64,000 nucleotides of DNA, from positions 1,922,001 to 1,986,000 of the forward strand of contig CAVZJG010000002.1 in assembly GCA_963775575.1 (NCBI GenBank), given 5' to 3'. The DNA comes from Roseiarcus sp963775575 (GTDB taxonomy: Bacteria; Pseudomonadota; Alphaproteobacteria; Rhizobiales; Beijerinckiaceae). Both the position numbers and the translations under genes were made by a program. Position 1 is the stretch's first letter, and every line of letters starts with the position of its first letter. The notes beneath the pieces were generated by a model. It saw only the letters and a list, made by a program, of their open reading frames with translations. It searched no databases and was not told the DNA's origin. Of this stretch, positions 27,101-34,584 are shown piece by piece.

Positions 27101-28108
27101 TCCAACGGAACGGTTTACCTGGAGAGCGCGCAGACCGCGGTGTACGGCGGCGGCGACTGGATTGATTTCGCCGGCGGCACGGGGAACGCGGTGGGCCTCT
27201 ACAGCACCGGCGGCAGTTGGGATGGGGTGATCGGCTCCAACGGAACGGTTTACCTGGAGAGCGCGCAGGCCACGGTGACCGGCGGCGGCGACTGGATTGA
27301 TTTCGCCGGCGGCTCGGGGAGCGCGGCGGCCCTCTACAACACCGGCGGCAGCTGGGATACGGTGATCGGCGCCAGCGCATTGGTCTATCTCGACAGCGCG
27401 CAGGCGGCGGTGTACGGCGGCGGCGACTGGATTGATTTCGTCGGCGGCACGGGGAACGCGGCGAGCCTTTACAACACCGGCGGCAGTTGGGATGGGGTGA
27501 TCGGCTCCAACGGAACGGTTTACCTGGAGGGCGCGCAGACCGCGGTGTACGGCGGCGGCGACTGGATTGATTTCGCCGGCGGCACGGGGAACACGGCGAG
27601 CCTTTACAACACCGGCGGCGCTTGGGATGGGGTGATCGGCTCCAACGGAACGGTTTACCTGGAGAGCGCGCAGACCGCGGTGTACGGCGGCGGCGACTGG
27701 ATTAATTTCGCCGGCGGCACGGGGAACGCGGCGGCCCTCTACAGCACCGGCGGCAATTGGGATGGGGTGATCGGCTCCAACGGAACGGTTTACCTGGAGA
27801 GCGCGCAGGCCACGGTGTACGGCACGGGCGACACTTTGGATCTCTTGGGGACCAGCGCCGTCACCGCCAACGGCGGGTCGGACGCTTTTGTGTTTGCGGC
27901 CGCGATCGGCACGGAGGTCGTCAACGGCTTCGCCTCGACGGATGCCATTCAGTTCAGCAAGTCCGACTTCGCCAATTGGTCGGCGCTGCAACCGGACATC
28001 AAGCAATCGGGCGCGAACACGGTGATAACGCTCAACGCTTCCAACACGGTCACATTGGATGGCGTGACGGCGACCACTCTGACCCAGTCAGAGTTCAAGT
28101 TCGTGTGA
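24173..28108 (+). CDS. Large secreted repeat protein: NlpC/P60-like N-domain, anchor-D-like, cadherin-like and 45-residue repeats
   Basis: This is a 1311-residue protein, probably exported by a type I system because there is no N-terminal signal peptide and the C-terminus is an RTX-like FVFAAAIGTEVVNGF...ITLNASNTVTLDGV region. Residues 1-220 look like a papain/NlpC-P60-type domain: Cys38 in SADGCAAFVW, LQVGDVVRVYEAG, and His141 in AAHSFIVYSI. Two nearly identical 121-residue choice-of-anchor-D-like repeats follow (24831-25500). Three cadherin-like repeats of about 115 residues come next (25560-26590), then nine 45-residue repeats of the GGGDWIDFAGGTGNAAALY type (26606-27820). GGAG lies 10 bases before ATG 24173. 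The N-domain has lower GC than the rest. No exporter genes are nearby. Confidence 0.8.
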   Translation: MATIGTLRTTAITAGVTGTEVAAIAFSNIGVSWSADGCAAFVWGVTNLAGLPFFDPHSDPVNYTVNSDPRVPQDTAYVVPHLDPNDDSGIYDLPGDGWTAVWTGTSASQLEANLQVGDVVRVYEAGDINEADTLNGSFAAHSFIVYSISGSNIEVIDNWSAGSTGVIGIHSINDIINAFAPNGNFQSAIVSRINSSYVAENVPNTIQGWGIGNWSLINTAAPGISVSWGGNGISDGENAPSSSNGTAFGSVTQGGSPVEHAFTILNTGNATLTLGSVSLPSGFSLVQGPTSIAAGSSAFLEVELNTASVGTYSGQISFSDNVNGESPFTFDVTGTVSAPAAAPGISVSWGGNGISDGENAPSSSNGTAFGSVTQGGSPLEHAFTILNTGNATLTLGSVSLPSGFSLVQGPTSIAAGSSAFLEVELNTASVGTYSGQISFSDNVNNENPFTFDVTGTVNPAPTADQITETAPTSPVTATAGAITPISGVSVTDAGGASDTFTTVVSTTNGGTVTATGTGVSNSGTHSLTIQGTLSQVDAALATLSYKNVSAGSDTVTVKTTDPNASNSPVTKSISVTVSSIDVVSETAPATLTATADAATAISNVSVTDADAGSDTFATVVTANTGVVSASGAGVSNSGTHSLTIEGTLAQVNSALATLVYSNANAGSDTVTVTTSDLANQSSATKSISVTINSADVVSETAPATLSATAGAATAISGVSVTDAGAGSDTIATVVTANTGIVTASGAGVSNSGTHSLTVQGTLTQVDAALATLSYKNANAGSDTVTVTTSDLANQSSASKSISVTTTIKEYTGGGYTVVLSSASGNAVSLFSTGGFWDTVTGSNGSVNLTSAQASVTGGGDAIIFAGGSGNAVALYSTGGSWDTVSGSNGTVYLTSAQAAVTGGGDWIHFAGGSGNAASLYSTGGSWDGVIGSNGTVYLESGQTAVYGGGDWIDFAGGTGNAAALYSTGGSWDGVIGSNGTVYLESAQTAVYGGGDWIDFAGGTGNAVGLYSTGGSWDGVIGSNGTVYLESAQATVTGGGDWIDFAGGSGSAAALYNTGGSWDTVIGASALVYLDSAQAAVYGGGDWIDFVGGTGNAASLYNTGGSWDGVIGSNGTVYLEGAQTAVYGGGDWIDFAGGTGNTASLYNTGGAWDGVIGSNGTVYLESAQTAVYGGGDWINFAGGTGNAAALYSTGGNWDGVIGSNGTVYLESAQATVYGTGDTLDLLGTSAVTANGGSDAFVFAAAIGTEVVNGFASTDAIQFSKSDFANWSALQPDIKQSGANTVITLNASNTVTLDGVTATTLTQSEFKFV
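24831..25500 (+). repeat. 363-bp in-gene direct repeat, two copies
   Basis: The unit encoding the anchor-D-like domain is present at 24831-25193 and again from 25194, offset by exactly 121 codons and differing at only a handful of bases. This points to recent in-frame duplication or ongoing homogenisation. Confidence 0.85.
26606..27820 (+). repeat. Nine 135-bp in-gene tandem repeats
   Basis: Nine consecutive 45-codon units occupy exactly 1215 bases. Units 3, 4, 5 and 7-9 are the most alike; units 1, 2 and 6 are diverged. The repeats encode Gly/Asp-rich strands ending in VIGSNGTVYLESAQ, consistent with a stacked beta-solenoid stalk. Confidence 0.9.
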
Positions 28109-28177
28109 AGGGAGCCGCTTCGCGCGCCGAAGGAGAACCAAGACTCGATAAGGGGTTGAGGAAAGCGTCGCCGTAAT

Positions 28178-28300
28178 TGAGTGGGTCCAAGCGGGTTCGA
28201 CGGTTCGGCGCCGACTTCCGCAATCAACCGGAATTACGAATTACGGAATTACGAATTACGGCGACACTCACCTATTTCCCTATTTATCGCCTACGCGCCG
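28178..28300. repeat. Dispersed fragment of the 20.9-23.5 kb repeat family
   Basis: GTGGGTCCAAGCGGGTTCG and the following GACGGTTCGGCGCCGACTTC match the repeat island. They are followed by four GAATTACG units and an end resembling the element terminus (GGCGACACTCACCTATTTCC). This lies in the 296-bp gap downstream of the large repeat protein; no gene is seen there. Confidence 0.7.
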
Positions 28301-28404
28301 GTCGTGAGCGACGCGGACGCGAACGCCAATCGCCTCGATCGCTGGATTGCTTCGCTCCGCTCGCCATGACGGCCGCGATGGATCGAACTGAAGACAGCGC
28401 GGGC

Positions 28405-30627
28405 TCACGTCGCCCCGAACAATTTGTCGAGCAGGTTCTTGTCGCGCGGCGGCGGCGCGGCGGGCGCATCGGCGCCGGCATTGGGGATCGGCGCCGGCGG
28501 CACGGGGGCGTCCGATACGGCGGGGGCGATCGCGCGCCTGATCGGCGCGGCGGGCGCGGCGGGCGCGGCCGACGCGGCGTCGCCGCCTCTGCCGATCGCC
28601 AGCGGCGCGCCAACCGCATCGGGCGCCGCAAGCGGGGCGGGCGGCGCGGGTTCGGGGGCGGGCGCGTCGGCGTTGCGCCAGACGCCCGACGGCAGCGCGG
28701 CGACGGGCACGCCCTGATGCGCCGCCTTCATGAAGCGGCTCCAAATCTCGACCGGCAGATTGCCGCCCGAGACTTTCTTGGTCGGCGCGCCGTCGTCGTT
28801 GCCGAGCCAGACGCCGGCGACGAGGTAGCTGGTGTAGCCGACGAACCAGGCGTCGCGCCAGTCCTGGCTGGTGCCCGTCTTGCCCGCGGCCTGCCAACCC
28901 GGCAGTTCGGCCTTGTGCGCGGTGCCGGTCAGCAGGGTTTCCTGCATCATGTCGTTCATCATCGCGACGTATTGCGGATCGATCACCCGGCCGAAGCTGG
29001 CGTTCTTGCGGGCGTAGAGCAGCTTGCCGTTGGCGGTGCGCACGCGCGCGATCACGTGCGGCTGCACGCCGATGCCGCCGTTGGCGAAGGCGGCGTAGGC
29101 GGCGACGAGTTCGAGCGGCGTGACCTCGGAGGTTCCCAACGCGATCGAGGCGTTGGGCTCGAGGTCGGAGGCGACGCCGAGGCGATGGGCGGTGCGCGCC
29201 ACCGTCTTCGGGCCGACCTCCAGGCAGAGCCGCACCGCGACGGTGTTGAGCGAAAGCGACAGCGCCTTGGTCAGCGTCACCGGGCCGAAATACTCGCGCG
29301 AATAGTTTTCCGGGTTCCAGCCCTTGACCGAGATCGGCGCGTCTTCGCGCACCGTGTCGGGGGTCAGGCCCTTCTCCAGCGCGGCCAGATAGACGAACGG
29401 CTTGAAAGCGGAGCCGGGCTGGCGCTTGGCCGCGACGGCGCGGTTGAACTGGCTGTCGGCGTAGTTTCGCCCGCCGACCAGCGCCTTGACCGCGCCGTCG
29501 GGATCGAGCGCCACCACGGCGCCTTGGCTGACGCCGAACTTGTCGCCCTTGGCGTTGAGTTCCTCGGTCAGCGCCCGCTCGGCGCCCGCCTGCATCGCCG
29601 GATCGAGCGTCGTGGTGACGACGATGTCCTCGTCGATGGCGCCGACGGTGTCGTCGAGCATGTCCATGACGTAGTCGGCGGCGTAATTGATCGACCCGGC
29701 GCCCTTCTCGTGCACGACCTGCGCGGGGGCGGAGAGCGCGAGCTTGGCCATCGCCTCGGTGATGTGGCCCTGTTCGGCCATCTCGGTGATCACCTCGGCC
29801 GCGCGCTCGTTGGCCGCCGTCAAGTTGCGATTGGGCGCGAGCCGGGTCGGCGATTTCATCAGGCCGGCCAGAACCGCAGCCTCGGATAGGGTCACCAGTC
29901 TCGCGCTCTTGCCGAAATATTTCTGCGCCGCCGCCTCAACGCCGTAGGCGCCCGAGCCGAAATAGACGCGGTTGAGATAGAGTTCGAGGATCTGGTCCTT
30001 GGAATACTTGCGCTCCAGCCACAGCGCGAGGATCGCTTCCTGGATCTTGCGCGACAGCGTGCGCTCCTGGGTGAGAAAGAGGTTCTTGGCGAGCTGCTGG
30101 GTCAGCGTCGAACCGCCCTCCATGCCGCCGCGTCCGGTGATGTCGCGGACGACGGCGCGCACGACGCCTACGGGATCGATGCCGAAATGCTGGTAGAAGC
30201 GCCGGTCCTCGATCGCCACGAAGGCCTTGGGCAGATAGGGCGGCAGCTCGCTCAAATGCACCGCCGCGCCGCCGGTGTCGCCGCGATTGGCGATCAGCGA
30301 ACCGTCGTCGGCGAGAATGGCGATATTGGGCGGGCGCTTGGGCACCGCGAGCTGGTCGATCGGCGGCAATTGGCTGGCGTAATAGGCGGTGAGGCCGGCG
30401 ACGCCGACGAAGCCCCAGACGGCGAGCACGAACGCCCAGTAGGCCAGTCGGCCGGCGAAGGAGCGCCCGGGCTTGGCGCCCCAGCCGCGGCTCGCCCTCT
30501 TGGAGCGCGGCATCGGGTGATCGGCCGGATCGGCGCGCAGGTCGTCGCGGCCGCGGCGTCGCGGCGAATCGTCGAGCCGCGGTTCGATCCGCTCCGCGTT
30601 TCGCCTGCCGCCCCTGCCGAACATCAC
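28405..30627 (-). CDS. mrcA: PBP1A-family penicillin-binding protein
   Basis: This is a bifunctional peptidoglycan glycosyltransferase/transpeptidase of 740 residues. A basic cytoplasmic leader of about 60 residues precedes a single membrane helix (LAYWAFVLAVWGFVGVAGLT). GT51 motifs are IEDRRFYQHFGIDPVG, GGSTLTQQLAKN and RKIQEAILALWLERKY. Transpeptidase motifs are the active-site QPGSAFKPF, SLN in LSLNTVAVRL and KTGTSQDWRDAWF. The C-terminal roughly 80 residues are Pro/Ala-rich and probably disordered. It is divergent from dnaN. It is distinct in sequence from the PBP at 11-13 kb. Confidence 0.93.
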   Translation of the reverse strand: MMFGRGGRRNAERIEPRLDDSPRRRGRDDLRADPADHPMPRSKRASRGWGAKPGRSFAGRLAYWAFVLAVWGFVGVAGLTAYYASQLPPIDQLAVPKRPPNIAILADDGSLIANRGDTGGAAVHLSELPPYLPKAFVAIEDRRFYQHFGIDPVGVVRAVVRDITGRGGMEGGSTLTQQLAKNLFLTQERTLSRKIQEAILALWLERKYSKDQILELYLNRVYFGSGAYGVEAAAQKYFGKSARLVTLSEAAVLAGLMKSPTRLAPNRNLTAANERAAEVITEMAEQGHITEAMAKLALSAPAQVVHEKGAGSINYAADYVMDMLDDTVGAIDEDIVVTTTLDPAMQAGAERALTEELNAKGDKFGVSQGAVVALDPDGAVKALVGGRNYADSQFNRAVAAKRQPGSAFKPFVYLAALEKGLTPDTVREDAPISVKGWNPENYSREYFGPVTLTKALSLSLNTVAVRLCLEVGPKTVARTAHRLGVASDLEPNASIALGTSEVTPLELVAAYAAFANGGIGVQPHVIARVRTANGKLLYARKNASFGRVIDPQYVAMMNDMMQETLLTGTAHKAELPGWQAAGKTGTSQDWRDAWFVGYTSYLVAGVWLGNDDGAPTKKVSGGNLPVEIWSRFMKAAHQGVPVAALPSGVWRNADAPAPEPAPPAPLAAPDAVGAPLAIGRGGDAASAAPAAPAAPIRRAIAPAVSDAPVPPAPIPNAGADAPAAPPPRDKNLLDKLFGAT

Positions 30628-30947
30628 GCGATCCCGCGCCGGGCGCTTCGAGGGCGAAACCCCCTCGAACGGCGCCGGCCGACCCCATCGAAGCTAAAGG
30701 CGGCGGTTTAAGGGCCGGTTAAGGTTGCCAGGGCGTTGAACGCGATTGGGCGAAATTCGGTCGAATCCATGGGGACCGCGGCCCCGTGGCTCTTGCGCAT
30801 CCCGCGTCTCCTTGGCAAAGTCCGGCCCCCGCGCGTTCTGAGGCGGACCCATATCGCCGGGACGACGCGAGCGATCGAGAGGGGCCCTCGCGCGTTCCCA
30901 TCGTTTCTTGGCGGCGCCGGCGCGGGCGCAAGATTTAGGATGATGCG
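30628..30947. other. Intergenic region between mrcA and dnaN
   Basis: This 320-bp gap between divergent core genes presumably contains both promoters. Short open frames are present, but none has a ribosome-binding site plus recognisable protein. I see no RNA gene. Confidence 0.4.
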
Positions 30948-32066
30948 ATGAAGGTCACCATCGAGCGAACGGCTCTGCTCAAGGCGCTCAGCCACGTCCA
31001 TCGCATCGTCGAGCGGCGCAACACCATCCCGATCCTCTCCAACGTGCTGATCGAGGCGCGCGAGCGGCAGCTGACGCTCAAGAGCACCGACCTCGATCTC
31101 GAAGCGACGGAATCGGCGCCCGCCGACGTCGCCTTGGCCGGCGCGACGACCGTGCCCGCCCACGTCATCTACGACATCGTGCGCAAATTGCCGGAGGGCG
31201 CGCAGGTCAGTCTGGAAATGACCGGCGAGGCGGGTCAACTGCTGCTGCGCTCGGGGCGCTCGCGCTTCTTCCTGCAAAGCCTGCCGGCGTCCGATTTCCC
31301 CGATCTCACCGCGGGCGAATTCACCCATCGCTTCGCCCTCGCCGCCGCCGATCTCAAGCGCCTGATCGACAACACGCAGTTCGCCATTTCGGTCGAGGAG
31401 ACGCGCTACTATCTCAACGGCATCTTCTTCCATACGGTCGAAGTCGGCGGCGCCAGCCTGTTGCGCGCCGTCGCCACCGACGGCCATCGCCTCGCCCGGG
31501 TCGAGATTCCCGCGCCCAAGGGGGCGGTCGGCATGCCGGGCGTCATCGCGCCGCGCAAGGCGGTCGCCGAAGTGCAGAAGCTGCTCGAGGACCTGACCGA
31601 GGAGGTTGCCGTCGAGATTTCGACCACCAAGGCGCGCTTCCAGTTCGGCGACGTGGTGCTGACGACCAAGCTGATCGACGGCACGTTCCCCGATTACAGC
31701 CGGGTCATCCCCACCCACAACGACAAGCGCCTGGTCGTCGACAAGAAGCCGTTCGAGGACGCGGTCGATCGCGTCTCGACGATTTCCTCGGAGCGCGGCC
31801 GCGCGATCAAACTGGCGATCGCCGACAACAAGATGACGCTGTCGGTCAACAATCCCGATTCGGGTTCGGCGAGCGAGGAAATCGAAGTCGACTACGATTC
31901 GGCGCCGATCGAGATCGGCTTCAACGCGCGCTACCTGCTCGACATCGCCGGACAGCTCGCGGGCGACACCGCACTGATCAAGCTCTCCGACCCCGGCTCG
32001 CCGACGATCATCCAGGATCGCGACGGCGCGGCGGCGCTCTACGTGCTGATGCCGCTGAGGGTGTGA
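30948..32066 (+). CDS. dnaN: DNA polymerase III subunit beta (sliding clamp)
   Basis: This is the ring-shaped processivity clamp for replication, 372 residues, the normal length. The three-domain pattern is visible: MKVTIERTALLKALSHVHRIV at the start, RRNTIPILSNVLIEA, RSGRSRFFLQSLPASDFP, TQFAISVEETRYYLNGIFF, VATDGHRLARVEIP, FPDYSRVIPTHNDKRLVVDK and the C-terminal ALYVLMPLRV. It is not beside dnaA here, which is common in alphaproteobacteria. It ends 12 bases from the convergent tetR gene. Confidence 0.97.
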   Translation: MKVTIERTALLKALSHVHRIVERRNTIPILSNVLIEARERQLTLKSTDLDLEATESAPADVALAGATTVPAHVIYDIVRKLPEGAQVSLEMTGEAGQLLLRSGRSRFFLQSLPASDFPDLTAGEFTHRFALAAADLKRLIDNTQFAISVEETRYYLNGIFFHTVEVGGASLLRAVATDGHRLARVEIPAPKGAVGMPGVIAPRKAVAEVQKLLEDLTEEVAVEISTTKARFQFGDVVLTTKLIDGTFPDYSRVIPTHNDKRLVVDKKPFEDAVDRVSTISSERGRAIKLAIADNKMTLSVNNPDSGSASEEIEVDYDSAPIEIGFNARYLLDIAGQLAGDTALIKLSDPGSPTIIQDRDGAAALYVLMPLRV

Positions 32067-32078
32067 GAGGCGCGCGCT

Positions 32079-32687
32079 TCACGCCCGCCCCGTCCTCAGC
32101 GTCCTCAGCGTCACCGCGACGATGGTCTCGAACCGGGTCGCCAGCGCGGCGCTGGCGACGTCCTTGTCGCGCCGCAGCGCGACCGGGTGGATGAAGCGGT
32201 GCGCGGCGTCGAAAATCAGCGACATCGCGCGGCGCCGGTCGGTCATGGCGAAGGCGCGGGAGGCGACGCCCTCTTCGACGACGCGCTGGATTTCCGACTG
32301 CACGCGGGCGCGGTGCCGGCGCGCGCTGCCGCGATTCTTCTCCAGCGCCTCGATCAGCAGGTCGAACAACGCGGGGTCGCTCTCCAGCTTCTGGCGGTAG
32401 GCGCGATGGATCGTCATCAACATGTTTTCGAGCTTGTCGGCGGCGGGATCGGGGCTCTCGGCCGCCTCGTGCAGGCGCGCCTCGATCGGGCGCAGCCAGG
32501 CCGCGGTGATCTCCTCGAGCAGCGCCGTCTTGGAAGAAAAATAGCGATAGACGTTAGCGTGCGTCATGCCCGCCTCTTGCGCGACGCCGACGACGGTCGC
32601 GCGCGCCGCGCCGAACTTGCGGACGTGCTCGCGCGCGATTTCGAGAATGCGCGCTTCGATGGAATCGAGGGCCGACGATTGGGGCAA
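32079..32687 (-). CDS. TetR-family transcriptional regulator
   Basis: This is a 202-residue repressor. The N-terminal HTH is typical (ILEIAREHVRKFGAARATVV then VAQEAGMTHANVYRYFSSKT). The C-terminal ligand-binding half contains LENMLMTIHRAYRQKLES and FDLLIEALEKNRG and resembles TetR_C-like helical bundles; the ligand is unknown. It is co-oriented with zapE, about 60 bases downstream of the zapE stop. No efflux gene is adjacent to hint at a target. Confidence 0.9.
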   Translation of the reverse strand: MPQSSALDSIEARILEIAREHVRKFGAARATVVGVAQEAGMTHANVYRYFSSKTALLEEITAAWLRPIEARLHEAAESPDPAADKLENMLMTIHRAYRQKLESDPALFDLLIEALEKNRGSARRHRARVQSEIQRVVEEGVASRAFAMTDRRRAMSLIFDAAHRFIHPVALRRDKDVASAALATRFETIVAVTLRTLRTGRA

Positions 32688-32747
32688 GTCCAGTCAGTCT
32701 CCGGCTGGCGGCGCAGGATGCTGGCATGAAACGCCGTCGCGCGCCAG

Positions 32748-33920
32748 CTAGGTTTCGACGATGCCGCTAAGGTCGCTCGACGCGGCGCCGCTCCTGCCGC
32801 CGTGCGGCTCGCCGAGATAGTCGATGGAGCGCATCTCGATCAGCCGCGAGGCGGCGCGGGCGAATTCAAACGCTTCCGCGCCGGTCGGCGCCGAATAGAG
32901 ATCGGCCGGTTCGGCCGTAGCCGAGGCGATCAGTTTCACCTTCATGTCGTAGAGCGCGTCGACGAGGGTGATGAGCCGCCTCGCCTCGTTGCGCTCGTTG
33001 GCGGCGAGCGCGGGGATATGGTCGACGAAGAGGGTGTGAAAGCGTTCGGCGACGGCGAGAAAATCCGCCGAACCCAGCGGAGCGCGGCAGAGTTCGTCGA
33101 AGGAGAAGCGCGCGACGCCGTCGATCGCCTGGGGAACGCGCAACGTCCGGCCGAGCAGCGCGATGTCCATCGGCTCTCCATGCGTGGCGCCGGTCAAGGC
33201 CAGAAACGTCGCGTCGAGCGCGCTTTTCGCGCGCGCGTCGTCGGGGCGATAATAGACCGGCGCGCGCGCGAGCTTCTCCAGCCGAAAGTCGGCGCGCGCC
33301 TTCAGTTCGACGACGTCGAGCCGTTCGCGCATCAGCGCCACGAACGGCAGGAACAGCGCGCGGTTGAGGCCGTCCTGGTAGAGATCGCCCGGCGCGACGT
33401 TCGAGGTCGCGACCGCCGCGACGCCCGCGGCGAACAGCGCCGCGAACAGCCGCGCCAGGATCATCGCGTCGGCGATGTCGCGCACGCCGAATTCGTCGAA
33501 GCACAACAGCCAGGCTTCGCCGGCCAGCGCCGCGGCAACCGGCGCGATCGGATCGTCGCCGACGGCCTCGCCGCGCTTGCGCATCTGCCGCCAGCGGTGC
33601 ACGCGCGCGTGGACGTCGGCCATGAAGGCGTGAAAGTGGACCCGGCGCTTGAGCGCCAGCGGCGCGGCCTCGAAGAAGAGGTCCATCAGCAGGGTCTTGC
33701 CGCGTCCGACCGCGCCGTGGATAAAGACGCCGCGCGGCGGCTCACTCGGCCTGGCGCCGATCAAGCGGCCGAGGGCGCCGACGCGCAGCCCCGGTCGGTA
33801 GTCGACGAGCGCCGCGGCGAGGCGGTCGAGCCGCGCCGCCAGCGCCGCTTGCGCCGGATCGGCCTCGAGACGTCCGTCGGCGACGAGGGCGCGGTAGCGG
33901 CCGAGGACGGAGAGGTTCAT
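32748..33920 (-). CDS. zapE: Cell division protein ZapE / AFG1-like ATPase
   Basis: This is a cytoplasmic P-loop ATPase of 390 residues, related to mitochondrial AFG1/LACE1, that modulates FtsZ-ring assembly under stress. Walker A is GAVGRGKTLLMDLFFE, Walker B LLCFDEFGVRDIADAM, and a sensor-like ATSNVAPGDLYQDGLNR follows. The C-terminal IPALAANERNEARRLITLVD is also typical. ATG 33920 (MNLSVLGRYRALV) matches the family start better than the longer reading from 33953. The latter would overlap the higA stop. Confidence 0.93.
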   Translation of the reverse strand: MNLSVLGRYRALVADGRLEADPAQAALAARLDRLAAALVDYRPGLRVGALGRLIGARPSEPPRGVFIHGAVGRGKTLLMDLFFEAAPLALKRRVHFHAFMADVHARVHRWRQMRKRGEAVGDDPIAPVAAALAGEAWLLCFDEFGVRDIADAMILARLFAALFAAGVAAVATSNVAPGDLYQDGLNRALFLPFVALMRERLDVVELKARADFRLEKLARAPVYYRPDDARAKSALDATFLALTGATHGEPMDIALLGRTLRVPQAIDGVARFSFDELCRAPLGSADFLAVAERFHTLFVDHIPALAANERNEARRLITLVDALYDMKVKLIASATAEPADLYSAPTGAEAFEFARAASRLIEMRSIDYLGEPHGGRSGAASSDLSGIVET

Positions 33921-33949
33921 GGGGGCGGAGTTTGGCGGTCCGCGCTCTC

Positions 33950-34231
33950 TCATGCCGCCGCTGGCGCCGCTTCGGCGGAAATCCGCGCTCCGAGGTCGCG
34001 TTCGGCGACGGCCAGTTCGTAGGCCATCTGCAAATTGAGCCAGAACTGGGCGCTATTGCCAAAATACCGCCCGGGCCGCATCGCGGTTTCCGGCGATACG
34101 CCGCGCTTGCCGTTGAGAATGTCGGTGATCCGGCCCGAGGGCGTGCGCAACGCGAGAGCCAGCGCGTTCGCCGACAATCCGCGCGCCTCGATCTCGCGCC
34201 TGAGCACGCGTCCGGGGTGAACGATCAGCAT
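33950..34231 (-). CDS. higA: HigA-family antitoxin
   Basis: This is an XRE-type antitoxin of 93 residues that would neutralise HigB and repress the operon. It begins MLIVHPGRVLRREIEARGLS and contains SANALALALRTPSGRITDIL and the conserved GRYFGNSAQFWLNLQ helix. Start ATG 34231 is chosen because the family begins with (I/V)HPG; the longer opening upstream is toxin sequence in another frame. The toxin gene immediately upstream is reduced to its 3' end, so this antitoxin is orphaned. Confidence 0.92.
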   Translation of the reverse strand: MLIVHPGRVLRREIEARGLSANALALALRTPSGRITDILNGKRGVSPETAMRPGRYFGNSAQFWLNLQMAYELAVAERDLGARISAEAAPAAA

Positions 34232-34244
34232 CGTCTTCTCTCCA

Positions 34245-34370
34245 TTAGTGATAATTGGCGATCTCGACATCCCAGGCTTCGCCTTCTCGGAAGCGAAAAC
34301 AGATCCGCCACGGACCGGCTTCGGAGCCATGTAGGGCCGGCGCCCGCACGGCGCTAGCTCTCCATTGATT
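34245..34370 (-). pseudogene. higB: HigB toxin 3' remnant
   Basis: Reading the minus strand from about 34334 to the TAA at 34245 gives GSEAGPWRICFRFREGEAWD and then VEIANYH, the conserved C-terminus of HigB/RelE-superfamily toxins. The usual 50-60 N-terminal residues are absent: upstream sequence loses similarity near 34335-34370, where a large inverted repeat begins. The stop lies 14 bases before the higA start, the standard higBA spacing. The toxin is therefore inactive by 5' truncation. Confidence 0.82.
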
Positions 34371-34497
34371 GCTTGGAGGCGATTATGCGCGAGAGGAATT
34401 TGAACTCAAGGACGGCCCGAAGGGCCGCCGCCGTAGGCGGTGCTTCGCATCCTTGACTTCAAATTCCTCTCGCGCTTCGCTCCGCCAAGCAAACAAT
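34364..34497. repeat. Long imperfect inverted repeat (hairpin) between higBA remnant and polA
   Basis: Arms at 34364-34412 and 34450-34497 are complementary over nearly 48 bases. The core GCGCGAGAGGAATTTGAA pairs almost perfectly with TTCAAATTCCTCTCGCGC. The 37-base interior holds a further small stem (GGGCCGCCGCCGTAGGCGGT region). It abuts the point where the higB remnant ends. Confidence 0.8.
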
Positions 34498-34584
34498 GAA
34501 CGAATCCGCCCCTTCTCCGAGCCTCATGCGGCGCAATCCCGCCCGGCGATAGCCTCCGCCTCCCTCCTTGGCTACAATCGCGCC

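Noticed and set aside
24755..28006. 1083-residue open frame antisense to the large repeat protein
   Set aside because: It is a GC-rich shadow that repeats in step with the sense repeats, with no start signal and no family motif.
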